Shown: positions 9,092-16,911 of the stretch, one piece after another | Layout: the number at the start of each line of letters is the position of its first letter | Position numbering within the stretch: position 1 is the stretch's first letter | DNA from: Candidatus Helarchaeota ASGARD archaeon Hel_GB_B | Lineage (GTDB): Archaea > Asgardarchaeota > Lokiarchaeia > Helarchaeales > HEL-GB-B | Reading direction: 5' to 3' | Assembly: GCA_005191425.1 (NCBI GenBank) | Contig: SUPR01000026.1 | Location: 1 to 38,112, forward strand | Length of the DNA stretch: 38,112 nucleotides | Notes under the pieces: model-generated | The model's input: the letters and a program-made list of their open reading frames with translations, nothing else | Database searches by the model: none | What the model was told of the DNA's origin: nothing | Position numbers and translations under genes: made by a program

Positions 9092-9916
9092 TTATTTATA
9101 ATTTTTTACAAGATTTTTTCCTATTTCAAGAGCTTTTAAGTTTACTTCCACTATTTTTGAGCTGAATAGTTTTTTAATCGCATTTTTAATAGATTCTTCT
9201 TTTAATGGTATTTTATTTGTCCCTAATAAAGCTCCAATCATTATTGTATTTGTCATTCGGATATCTCCCAGTTCAATCGCAGACTTCGATGCCTGTATAA
9301 TGAAACTATTCTTAGAGACATTTAAAAGTACGTTCTTTATTTCAGATAATTCTGGATAACTTATTTCCTTAACTAATGTAATAGCATTTTGACTACAGAT
9401 ATCCATGCACCTCTTACATCCAGTACAACCTTCCAAGATTTGACATATTCCATTTGTTATTTTTGAAGCTGGAAAATCTATTACCGCTAATAAATTTGAA
9501 TTTTTATAGTAATAATTTACATAACAATTAATTTTGCAATTTCCACAGCCTATACAAACTTCTGGGTCTACTTTAATATGCTGGCCCCTAAATAATATTG
9601 GTGGAATTATTACTTCATTATTTACTAAAAGTATTCCATCTTTTTTTAAATAATCTATATACCTTAATGCTTCAGCTAATTCGAATGCAATAATGACATC
9701 AGCAGAATGTTTATTAACAAGCGGACTTTCTACTGTAGGCCCAAATCGCAAATGTACAATTACAGAGCCGCCTCTTTGCGCCATACCATGCGTTTCTGCA
9801 GTCCGGAGTTTATAACTTATGTCTAAATCAAGTACCGCCCAACCAATCACTGTTGATGCCCTAATTACTCCTTGACCACCTGTTCCTACAATTACAATAG
9901 AAAAATTCTTGCCCAT
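9092..9916 (-). CDS. iorB: Indolepyruvate:ferredoxin oxidoreductase beta subunit with internal ferredoxin insert
   Basis: A 274-residue protein. Residues 1-107 (GTGGQGVIRA, ETHGMAQRGG, FELAEALR) and about 185-274 form the POR-gamma-type fold of IorB. Between them is an insert of roughly 75 residues with eight cluster cysteines: C121xxC124xxC127xxxC131 and C164xxC167xxC170xxxC174, the pattern of a two-cluster ferredoxin, though with a longer linker and an extra Cys158. Usual archaeal IorB is about 200 residues and lacks it. The enzyme would pair with IorA encoded on the other strand; the insert could add an electron exit route or a bifurcation-like branch, which is inference. ATG 9916 gives the family-typical MGKNFSIVIVGTGGQG beginning. 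Confidence 0.93.
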   Translation of the reverse strand: MGKNFSIVIVGTGGQGVIRASTVIGWAVLDLDISYKLRTAETHGMAQRGGSVIVHLRFGPTVESPLVNKHSADVIIAFELAEALRYIDYLKKDGILLVNNEVIIPPILFRGQHIKVDPEVCIGCGNCKINCYVNYYYKNSNLLAVIDFPASKITNGICQILEGCTGCKRCMDICSQNAITLVKEISYPELSEIKNVLLNVSKNSFIIQASKSAIELGDIRMTNTIMIGALLGTNKIPLKEESIKNAIKKLFSSKIVEVNLKALEIGKNLVKNYK

Positions 9917-10602
9917 TTTATCACTTTTAGGTAATCTTTCTATTCCTTTTTATGTTTTATTTTAAAATATTTTGTTATTAACAATTAGCCATTAAGTCTA
10001 TAATTTTATTTGGTTAGGTCTTTAAATTCCTTTTTAATATTTTAAAATTTCTGTAATCAGTATTTTCTTAATTTAATATACCCTTATTATTACACATTTT
10101 AAATTCTTAAATTGTGATTAAACTTAATTATCTTTAAGAAAATGAATAGATTTCCAAAAAAAAATTAAAGAAATAATCAATTTGTAATTACAAATTTAAT
10201 ATTAATCCGAAAATGTTTTTCTTTTCTTAAAATTAAAAATTAAGTCCAAGCTATCCTAATTTAATAGTTCTAATATATTTTCATAACCATTGTCTTAACT
10301 GGTAATTTCTATGACCATTGGAATGTACTTGATTGGAAAAACTCTAAATAAAATAACCGTATATGAATAAAAACTTAAATTTTCATAATTAAATCATATT
10401 TATTTCGTATTAATAAAATTTTAATTGTTTTCAATAAATTATATCTTTCTTTAATTAAAATTTTTAAAGAGTACTATTCAAAAATTAGTAGTTTGCTATT
10501 ATTATTAAAATAGGAATAATTATAAATATTTGAAACCTTTATTGTATCATATATTAATTTCTAAAATCTTTTACAATATAATAAAAAAGAGGCAATAATA
10601 TA
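9917..10602. other. AT-rich intergenic region
   Basis: About 690 bases between divergent genes (iorB and the proline-rich protein). AT-rich, with no reading frame above about 20 codons that I would support, no RNA-like GC island and no tandem repeat. Promoters for both flanking genes are expected here. Confidence 0.5.
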
Positions 10603-11502
10603 ATGGAATCAGAGGAAGAAGAGACACTTTCTGATTTAATTGCTGGCTATGAAGATCCAAACGATAAAATAATTCTATTAACAAAAGCTATTGATATGTT
10701 ATTATCTAATTTTGGAGCTGTTGAAATTAATGTAGCTAATTTACATAATGCAGTTACTCAGAATTCAAATTATTTAAGAAGTTTAGCAGATGCAATAATG
10801 AAAATGAATACTGAATTAAAGAGAATTGCATCAAAAATGGGCGATGTAGAAAGTGTTATTCAAGATAAAATACAAGAAGGAATGGAAAAATTAAAGCAAT
10901 CTTATACTCCTGTTGCAGATAGAGTACGGACTGTTGCGTCTCCAGTAAATAATTATACACCCGGGACTCCATCAAGTCCAAGAGTATCTCCTACTCCTGG
11001 GACACCCATACAACCAAACCAGCCTAAACAAGAGCCAAGTCTATTGAAACCATCACAAATGCGCGGAGGTGGTGGCGGAGTTAGTCCTCCTCCTGCTGGT
11101 GGAATGGGTGTGCCCATGGGTGGTATGAGCCCCCGAATGGCTATGATGGAAGAAATTAAACGTAAAATGGGCGGTGGAGGGACTGCCAGTGGCGGCGGCG
11201 AAGTTGGTGGTGGATATATCCCCAAAATCCAACAACCCAGAAAAGCTAAACCAATACCTAAAAACTTATCTAAAACAATGAATAAATTACTTGAATCTAA
11301 ATTTCAAAAGCAGATTGTCGGCAATATACCCCAAGGTGGTGCTACACGCGGACCACCAAGAGCTCCACCAAGAGCTCCACCGAAAAAAGAATCGAAAGAA
11401 AAAAAATCCAAGAAAAAAGAAAAAAAGAAGGATAAATCTAAGTCAGGAACAAGTTCACAAATACAGGCATTAGAGGATAAGATTAAAAATAAATTCGGTT
11501 AA
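10603..11502 (+). CDS. Proline/glycine-rich coiled-coil protein with WH2-like and polyproline motifs
   Basis: A 299-residue protein of clear modular design. Residues 1-20 are acidic; about 20-105 form an amphipathic coiled coil; about 105-245 are low-complexity Pro, Gly, Ser and Met (PGTPSSPR, SPPPAGG). Within this lies SPRMAMMEEIKRKMGGGG, which resembles the amphipathic helix of actin-binding WH2 motifs but lacks a clear LKKV. PPRAPPRAPP near residue 255 comes from a 12-base tandem repeat (11359-11382) and could bind profilin or SH3/WW-like domains. A Lys-rich segment and a short terminal helix (QIQALEDKIKNKFG) end the protein. The layout recalls eukaryotic WASP/WASH/WAVE-type actin regulators, but that is architecture, not demonstrated homology. 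Codon GC is higher than its neighbours because of Pro/Gly content. Confidence 0.75.
   Translation: MESEEEETLSDLIAGYEDPNDKIILLTKAIDMLLSNFGAVEINVANLHNAVTQNSNYLRSLADAIMKMNTELKRIASKMGDVESVIQDKIQEGMEKLKQSYTPVADRVRTVASPVNNYTPGTPSSPRVSPTPGTPIQPNQPKQEPSLLKPSQMRGGGGGVSPPPAGGMGVPMGGMSPRMAMMEEIKRKMGGGGTASGGGEVGGGYIPKIQQPRKAKPIPKNLSKTMNKLLESKFQKQIVGNIPQGGATRGPPRAPPRAPPKKESKEKKSKKKEKKKDKSKSGTSSQIQALEDKIKNKFG
11359..11382 (+). repeat. 12-base tandem repeat coding RAPPRAPP
   Basis: Two near-identical 12-base units, AGAGCTCCACCA then AGAGCTCCACCG, in frame inside the proline-rich gene. They encode Arg-Ala-Pro-Pro twice and are preceded by Gly-Pro-Pro. In-frame units like this expand or contract readily and would tune the number of polyproline binding sites. 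Confidence 0.8.
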
Positions 11503-11781
11503 AAATTATATTTAACTTGAATTTCTAATCTAAAAAATCTATCACATGATCTATTTAAAATATTAATATTATATAATAAATTTTTATCTGCGAAATCCTA
11601 AATAACGCACTCATTTTTCATTTTATTTATAATTATCGATTTGAACGAATAAATCAAGAATACTCTAATTTTTTTAATAATTTTATAAAACAATTTTAAT
11701 ATTCAGTGGAAATCAAGGTTTTGTTTAATAATAATAAATCTAAATTCCATTCTTTATTTAATTACATATATTTTATCTTGG

Positions 11782-12123
11782 ATGGAAGTAAAAATGAATG
11801 AGAATATTAGTCTAGAAAATTCTTTTAAAAAGGTCTTGAGAAAATATGGTTATTACTATGTTAGAACAGGTGATAACAGTTATATGTTTATAAAACATGA
11901 CGATAGAATTGGTGGAATTTATTTTGAATTACAAAATAAAGCAAAAATGAGAATAGAACAAGTAGATTTTATACAAACTTTTGATAACCGTAAAACACTC
12001 AATAAATTTCTTAATCAAATGGAAAATGAATTAAATTATTTAAGTCCAGAGCTTGGAAGGACATTAACACGGACACAAATTAAAAAAATCATTAAGAAAG
12101 TAAAAGATACATCCAGCTTTTAA
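11782..12123 (+). CDS. Small conserved-looking protein of unknown function
   Basis: A 113-residue soluble protein I do not recognise. It appears to alternate strands and helices: an N-terminal helix (SLENSFKKVLRKYG), a beta-rich middle (YYYVRTGDNSYMFIKHD, GGIYFELQNKAKMRIEQVDF) and a helical C-terminus (TRTQIKKIIKKVKD). ATG 11782 or ATG 11794 could be the start; a TATA-like ACATATATTTTA ends near 11775, so a short or absent leader is likely. The small gene at 12179 follows 55 bases later but has its own TATA box. The fold might be a compact ligand-binding or protein-interaction module; no function is assigned. Confidence 0.6.
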   Translation: MEVKMNENISLENSFKKVLRKYGYYYVRTGDNSYMFIKHDDRIGGIYFELQNKAKMRIEQVDFIQTFDNRKTLNKFLNQMENELNYLSPELGRTLTRTQIKKIIKKVKDTSSF

Positions 12124-12147
12124 TATCCATTTTTATTTTTTTAAAAA

Positions 12148-12156
12148 TTTATATAA
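12148..12156 (+). promoter_or_regulatory. TATA box giving a leaderless transcript
   Basis: TTTATATAA is centred about 27 bases upstream of the ATG at 12179, the standard archaeal distance from TATA box to transcription start. Transcription would thus begin at or next to the start codon, a leaderless mRNA. No Shine-Dalgarno is visible before the ATG, in agreement. Confidence 0.5.
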
Positions 12157-12178
12157 TTTTAATGTAATATTTTAATTA

Positions 12179-12532
12179 ATGGATAACATTGTTTCTCAAA
12201 TAATAAAAATAATTAAAAAATATAGTAAAATTAAAGGTTTCAAAGACTATTTCAAAGAGCTATGTAAATCTATTTATCCTTTTAGAAATATCCTGGAAAA
12301 AGACAACATTATCCAGATTATTAATGATGAAATCCCAAATAACCTAACTGAAGATAATGAATCTTTTATTTTTCTTTATAAGACTATAAACAAATACACA
12401 CAATTTAATATGTGGCCAACCCACATTATAAATTTATCTTTTTTGTTGTCTCAATTATTTAAAGGTTCTTCAAAATTCGAGGAATCTTTCAATTCTATAA
12501 ATGATTTACTTGAAAGATTGTTGATTTTTTAA
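12179..12532 (+). CDS. Small helical protein of unknown function
   Basis: A 117-residue protein rich in Ile, Lys, Asn and Phe, predicted almost wholly helical, without cysteines clustered as metal sites and without a convincing membrane segment. I recognise no family. The helices (SQIIKIIKKYSKIKGFKDYFKE; SIYPFRNILE; INLSFLLSQLF) could form a small bundle. It is preceded by its own TATA box and likely leaderless; it ends 67 bases before the convergent radical SAM gene. It may be lineage-specific. Its coding status rests on length, start position and promoter spacing. Confidence 0.5.
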   Translation: MDNIVSQIIKIIKKYSKIKGFKDYFKELCKSIYPFRNILEKDNIIQIINDEIPNNLTEDNESFIFLYKTINKYTQFNMWPTHIINLSFLLSQLFKGSSKFEESFNSINDLLERLLIF

Positions 12533-12599
12533 CTAAATTTCATAATTTTTTTAAAAAATTTACTTATGTTATTAATTATATTAAAATATTAATTTAATT

Positions 12600-13481
12600 T
12601 TATAACCTTCTATAATATTCGGGGCGCAACTTTCCAATTGGGTTTTTAATTACATTATCAATAACTTCTAATAATTTTTCTTTATCATCAGGAAGAGTAC
12701 CTCCTAATGGTAAATAATTACTGGCGTGATTACTTCTAAAAATACTCTTATTTGTTATGTCAATTTGATCAATTAATAATCTCATTTCTTTTAAAATTTC
12801 TAAATCTGTTAATGGTTCAAATTCACCTGCAATATATTCTTCAAATAAAGGAGTACCTCTCGGGATCATTAGAGTTAAAGCACCTATGTATGTTGGGGCA
12901 TTGATTTCATTAATAACTCTTGCTGTTTCAATTGCATTTTCTCTCCACCGATTTTTTCCACCCAAACCCAAAATAATGGTAATAGATAATTCAAATCCAA
13001 TTTTTAATATTCTTTTACATGCTTCTACCATTTGTGCTGAAGTCATATTCTTTTTAACTCTTCTTAAGATTACATCATCCCCACTTTCAATCCCTAAATA
13101 AATAATTCCAAGTCCTGCGTCTTTTAATTTTCTAAGTTCATCATCAGTTTTATGAAGGACATTCAATGCTGTTGCATATATTCCTACTCTCCATAAATTT
13201 GGATAATATTTATATAATAAATTTAAAATTTTCAGCAATTTGTCCGTTTTAATCACAAGTGCATCTCCATCTGCTAAAAAGACCTTGCGTACTCTTTTTG
13301 CATAGGGCAATGTTTCTCTCAAATCAGATTCGATTTCCTCTAAAGACCTTATTCTTAATTTCTTATCTTTGTAGCTATAACAAAAAGTGCAAGTATTATT
13401 TGAACATCCAATTTCTACTTGTAATATCAATGAGTCCGCTTCACTCGGCGGTCTAAAAATTAAACCTTCATATTTTGGCAT
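12600..13481 (-). CDS. Radical SAM protein with CX4CX2C cluster motif
   Basis: A 293-residue radical SAM enzyme. The 4Fe-4S site is GCSNNTCTFC (Cys26, Cys31, Cys34), spaced CX4CX2C rather than CX3CX2C; this variant occurs in a family whose motif reads GCSHNxCTFC followed by a Tyr-rich stretch and RPLEEI, matched here by YSYKDKKLRIRSLEEI. Downstream are ADGDALV (SAM-contacting strand), IYLGIESGDD and ELSITIILGLGGKNRWRENA, standard for the TIM-barrel core. No SPASM, B12 or TRAM domain is attached, so it is a stand-alone core. The reaction is unknown. Its start is 26 bases from the stop of the upstream UxaB-like gene on the same strand, suggesting cotranscription. Confidence 0.88.
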   Translation of the reverse strand: MPKYEGLIFRPPSEADSLILQVEIGCSNNTCTFCYSYKDKKLRIRSLEEIESDLRETLPYAKRVRKVFLADGDALVIKTDKLLKILNLLYKYYPNLWRVGIYATALNVLHKTDDELRKLKDAGLGIIYLGIESGDDVILRRVKKNMTSAQMVEACKRILKIGFELSITIILGLGGKNRWRENAIETARVINEINAPTYIGALTLMIPRGTPLFEEYIAGEFEPLTDLEILKEMRLLIDQIDITNKSIFRSNHASNYLPLGGTLPDDKEKLLEVIDNVIKNPIGKLRPEYYRRL

Positions 13482-13506
13482 TTTGTTAAACCTATTTATA
13501 GACTAT

Positions 13507-15141
13507 TTATTTTTCTTCATCAATACCTAATAATAATTCGCTGGTGATTTTTCCTATATCTTCTTTTAGTAGTTTTTCTAAATAATACCCTGTGCGTTCC
13601 ATTAAATTTGGCCAAAGCGTTAAGTCCATTCCCCATATATTCTTTTGTGTGAGAATATATCCTAAAAATATTTTAATAGAACGTGGATCATCAATTTTCA
13701 CATTTTTCCATGTATTTGCAAATTCTTTTAAAATATTAATATCATCTTTAATCTGATAGATATTTTTAAGATTACCCTCTTTTTCTTCAATTTCTTTTTG
13801 TTCATCTTCATTATCTATTTCATTTTCATTTATTTCGTGCATTTCCCTAATACCAAAAAATTGTCCATCATTTTCTTCAATTACATTATAAAATCTCAAA
13901 ATCAACGCAAGAATAAAGAAAATATAATCTGGTAATTTCTTTTCCTTTTCATATAAATCAATCATTTTAAAAAGAAAATTTTTTCTAAATTTTTGTATTA
14001 AATTTTCACTCATGTCAATTAAAGACCTTTTATTAAAGGGATTTTTCAGTCTATTAATTGTGATTTTCTCCCAAGACCGAATCTGGTCTTCAGATAAATT
14101 TACAAATTCTTTAATTGTATTAAATAAGAATTTTTCAAAAAATTCTTGAATTATAACATCTAAAAGAGCATCCGATGTAGTATCATAACCTGATAAATAG
14201 GCTAGCGGTACAAACGATATCAATACTGCATTAAACCAGGTATTTAAAGAATGAAATGTATCTAAAATATCTGTATATTCCAGATATATCTCAGTACTTT
14301 GGAATGGAAAAGTTGCTGCTTTGTTAGAGCTAATAATCCATTTATAATAGTTTTCTGTAACTGTCAAAAAATTATCTTTATAATTTAACTTTTGAAAAGC
14401 AATAATTTTTTCTTTATCATCAAAATCACCGATGTCCATTTTGTCTATTAATGAATCAAAAAAGTTGTTTTTAAGTCTTAACCATGAAAGAAATTGTTCA
14501 CCAAGCTTCCATTCTTTACCTACTGATAATAATATATCTCTAAGAGTTAAATCTCCCTTGAATTTCGGATTTAATGAAATAATTGTTAATTTTGAATCTT
14601 TATTTTTAAATCTTCTGTATCTCTCATATAATATTCCTAAAATCATTCCTATATACGATTTTGGTGGTCTATTTCTAATAGAATCATTAGGTTCAAGAAT
14701 ACTGTCGTTATTCGGATGATAACATATTAATACTTCAATATTTGGGCTAATAAAACTATCTATCACTTTATCCCAATTATTAACCTTGATTACACGACTA
14801 ATTGAAGTAATTAACTCCCACTTTTCTAAAGGAATTCCCTCTTCTAAACCCCTTAAACATAAAGTATATAAAAAATCTTGTTTACCAAAAACATCGACAA
14901 TATCCTCATTTTCATAGTCTATATGAACGACTCTACCTTTATATTCACCTTTTTTAATCATAATGTCCAAAAAATAATCAATTGTTGAACGTAATAAACT
15001 GTTATTTCCCATCACTAAAATTTTTTCAGGTAATGTAAATATTTTTTCGTCAGGGATTTGAATTGAAATCTCTCTTTTTTCTAATTGATAATTTAAGCCG
15101 AGAATTAATTCTCTATTAAGTAAATTATATTCATTTTTCAT
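13507..15141 (-). CDS. Degenerate tagaturonate reductase/mannitol dehydrogenase family protein
   Basis: A 544-residue protein aligning with UxaB-type long-chain polyol dehydrogenases over most of its length. The N-terminal PEKILVMGNNSLLRSTIDYF matches the family's Rossmann start; LSGYDTTSDALLDVI, the RLKNPFNKRSL region and LPDYIFFILALILRFYN match the C-terminal catalytic domain; the end (WGMDLTLWP) also fits. The NAD loop has GNNSLLR where active enzymes usually have GxGNFLR. The catalytic KxxxxNxxH block reads TFHSLNTWF: Asn300 is kept, but Thr295 and Phe303 stand where Lys and His are expected. An acidic low-complexity insert (about 430-455, EIDNEDEQKEIEEKEG) adds length. It is probably a non-catalytic or repurposed member; the homology is confident, the function unknown. 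Confidence 0.75.
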   Translation of the reverse strand: MKNEYNLLNRELILGLNYQLEKREISIQIPDEKIFTLPEKILVMGNNSLLRSTIDYFLDIMIKKGEYKGRVVHIDYENEDIVDVFGKQDFLYTLCLRGLEEGIPLEKWELITSISRVIKVNNWDKVIDSFISPNIEVLICYHPNNDSILEPNDSIRNRPPKSYIGMILGILYERYRRFKNKDSKLTIISLNPKFKGDLTLRDILLSVGKEWKLGEQFLSWLRLKNNFFDSLIDKMDIGDFDDKEKIIAFQKLNYKDNFLTVTENYYKWIISSNKAATFPFQSTEIYLEYTDILDTFHSLNTWFNAVLISFVPLAYLSGYDTTSDALLDVIIQEFFEKFLFNTIKEFVNLSEDQIRSWEKITINRLKNPFNKRSLIDMSENLIQKFRKNFLFKMIDLYEKEKKLPDYIFFILALILRFYNVIEENDGQFFGIREMHEINENEIDNEDEQKEIEEKEGNLKNIYQIKDDINILKEFANTWKNVKIDDPRSIKIFLGYILTQKNIWGMDLTLWPNLMERTGYYLEKLLKEDIGKITSELLLGIDEEK

Positions 15142-15307
15142 TTTTTGTACCTTTAAATAAATAATATATAACCCATGTATATATAAAAATGCCCAAATTT
15201 AAAAAATATAGATGGAAATACTTTAAAATTAAAAGTAATACAAAATTTTATTGATTTTCAGAGTCTCGGAATGTAATTAAATACAATTTTTTAATATTTT
15301 ACATATT

Positions 15308-15607
15308 TCATTTTATTTTGACTACTGTTCCAAGCGATTCCCCAGGAAGCCCTTTCTTAAATAACACCCTGACAACTCCATTCTTACCGTGAGTCCTAAC
15401 TATTTTACCTTTGATATATTTTCCCGTCTTAGTTTCCCATATCACTTCTTTTCCTATCAATTTTGCGGCCTCATTTGCACTATTATATTCAAACTTTACT
15501 AGCATTTGTCTATTATATTGTGTATGACGGCCTCTCCTATAACTTGTTATAATTCCTTTTTTTCCTTTGATGATATCAACTTCTGTCATTTTTAACTCAT
15601 CTTCCAT
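15308..15607 (-). CDS. rpl35ae: 50S ribosomal protein eL33 (L35Ae)
   Basis: A 99-residue protein with the L35Ae barrel: ITSYRRGRHTQYNRQMLVKF, then LIGKEVIWETKTGKYIKGKIVRTHGKNGVVRVLFKKGLPGESLG. This large-subunit protein is found only in archaea and eukaryotes and is patchily distributed in archaea. The start may be ATG 15607 (MEDELKMTEVD) or the internal ATG six codons later; the conserved part begins after either. It stands alone, not in a ribosomal operon, between two unknown genes on the same strand, which is common for this gene. Confidence 0.95.
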   Translation of the reverse strand: MEDELKMTEVDIIKGKKGIITSYRRGRHTQYNRQMLVKFEYNSANEAAKLIGKEVIWETKTGKYIKGKIVRTHGKNGVVRVLFKKGLPGESLGTVVKIK

Positions 15608-15743
15608 TATCTCTCTTTTACTTTAAAATTTTACTCTTTATAAAAAATAAGTATTTTATTGAAAAAAAAGAAAAATATAATAAAGGCGCTTTTTTAAAAA
15701 GTGATTTTTCTTTAAATTGAAAATATCTATCAAATCATTTTTT

Positions 15744-15971
15744 CTATAATTTTTTCAATTCATTTAGAAACATTGATATCGATGTATTTAAAGAAGCAAT
15801 GCTATCTGTAATTTTATCATAATCATATCTTTTTATCTCGTTTTCTAGTAATTCTAAAATAATTTTAATATCACGAACTTTTCTCAATAAAGATCTATTG
15901 ATCTCATTTTTAATTTTTTCTTCTTTTTCTTTCCTAGTTTCTAAACTTATTGACAAAATTATACCCTTCAT
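15744..15971 (-). CDS. Small coiled-coil protein of unknown function
   Basis: A 75-residue protein, almost entirely amphipathic helix with heptad-like Leu/Ile spacing (EKIKNEINRSLLRKVRDIKIILELLENEIKRY...). It lies upstream of the eL33 gene on the same strand, 137 bases away. I recognise no family. The codon pattern and a clean ATG support it, but its shortness leaves some doubt that it is translated. Confidence 0.5.
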   Translation of the reverse strand: MKGIILSISLETRKEKEEKIKNEINRSLLRKVRDIKIILELLENEIKRYDYDKITDSIASLNTSISMFLNELKKL

Positions 15972-16660
15972 TTTTTTTATTATTTAATATATTGACATGA
16001 AAATATTTAAATTATGTGTAAAAATTTGCAAATTTATAAATAATATATTCCTAATTTTAATTCCATTATTTTAGTTTTAACTTGAGAAAATATTTAATTT
16101 ATAAGAAAATGTTAAATTTAATCCAGTTTATAATAGGTTTTTTAACTCTTTATTTAAAAATTGTTAAATGAAAACTTTTGAACTCATAATATTATAAAAA
16201 TTATTTAATTAAAATTTGAAGATAAAAAAATGTGCAATCTCACTTTTTGAATCCTATTAATATCATTTTATCAAGATGATAATCATTGAGAGCTCACGAT
16301 TTTATATTTAGCCTTTATTTTTATTATAATTTAAATCAAAATGGATAAATATTAATTGTTTTTATTCAATTCTATTTTTAAAATAAAAATTTTTTTTAAA
16401 AATGATATCAAATTTTTTTAAATAAAACCATCAAAAAGTTATTTTTCACAAAACGATTGATTAGACTTTGAATGGATATTATCAAAAAATATTATTTTTT
16501 ACTTTAAAATTCTATATTTTTAATCAAGTCAATTTTGTCGTTTAAATTATAAAAAGATTGGATCATTTATATTTAATGGGAAATTTATGGGATTTAACTA
16601 ATTGTTAAAAATTCCAACATTTTTTGACCCTCAAATTTTAAAAATAGGCATAAAATAATA

Positions 16661-16697
16661 TATATAAGATTTTTGTATATTACTTGGAATATACAAA
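16661..16697 (+). promoter_or_regulatory. TFB promoter: TATA box with 10-bp palindrome at the start site
   Basis: TATATAAG at 16661-16668 is a good archaeal TATA box. It is followed at once by a perfect 10-base inverted repeat, TTTGTATATT (16672-16681) and AATATACAAA (16688-16697), with a 6-base spacer. The expected transcription start (about 25 bases past the TATA box) falls inside the right arm. A dimeric regulator bound here would cover the start site and repress, a usual archaeal arrangement. The palindrome is far longer than nearby chance repeats, though AT richness lowers its significance. Confidence 0.6.
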
Positions 16698-16753
16698 GAA
16701 TAATAAATTAAAAAAAGATATATTTCAAAACAAATTTGTAAATGATTTAAGAA

Positions 16754-16774
16754 GGGAAATCTCATTAATTTCCC
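16754..16774 (+). promoter_or_regulatory. 7-bp inverted repeat in the TFB leader
   Basis: GGGAAAT (16754-16760) and ATTTCCC (16768-16774) are perfect reverse complements around a 7-base loop, containing the only G/C triplets nearby. If transcription starts near 16692 this is in the 5' untranslated RNA and would fold as a hairpin; as DNA it could be a second operator. Confidence 0.45.
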
Positions 16775-16830
16775 GTCTGAAAAATAAATTGAAATTCCAT
16801 TACCTTTAATTAATAGGAAAGAAATAACCT

Positions 16831-16911
16831 ATGCAAATTAGAAATGAAAAAATTACGACTTTAATAAATGAGAAAGATTTCAGTGATTTTAAAGTAGGAT
16901 GTGAAGTTTAA
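16831..16911 (+). CDS. Possible 26-codon upstream ORF abutting TFB
   Basis: ATG 16831 opens 26 sense codons ending with TAA at 16909-16911, directly adjacent to the TFB ATG at 16912. The peptide begins MQIRNEKITT and ends FKVGCEV. The TFB ribosome-binding-like AGGATGTGA (16896-16904) lies within its last codons, so translation of one could affect the other. It may be a leader peptide for translational coupling, an unrelated short frame, or chance. Only the exact abutment and position inside the long leader argue for it. Confidence 0.3.
   Translation: MQIRNEKITTLINEKDFSDFKVGCEV

Larger units (their letters stand above)
15972..16830. other. AT-rich region containing the TFB promoter
   Basis: About 860 bases between the divergent small coiled-coil gene and the TFB leader. 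Most of it is featureless AT-rich DNA, but the last 200 bases hold a TATA box and two perfect inverted repeats, listed separately. No gene is supported in the rest. Confidence 0.55.

Noticed and set aside
10310..10369. 19-codon ATG frame in the iorB/proline-rich gene spacer
   Set aside because: Too short, no ribosome-binding site and no context; expected by chance.
10953..11225. Minus-strand frames rich in Pro opposite the proline-rich gene
   Set aside because: They arise because Gly codons on the plus strand read as Pro codons on the complement; no start context or homology, and the plus-strand gene is better supported.
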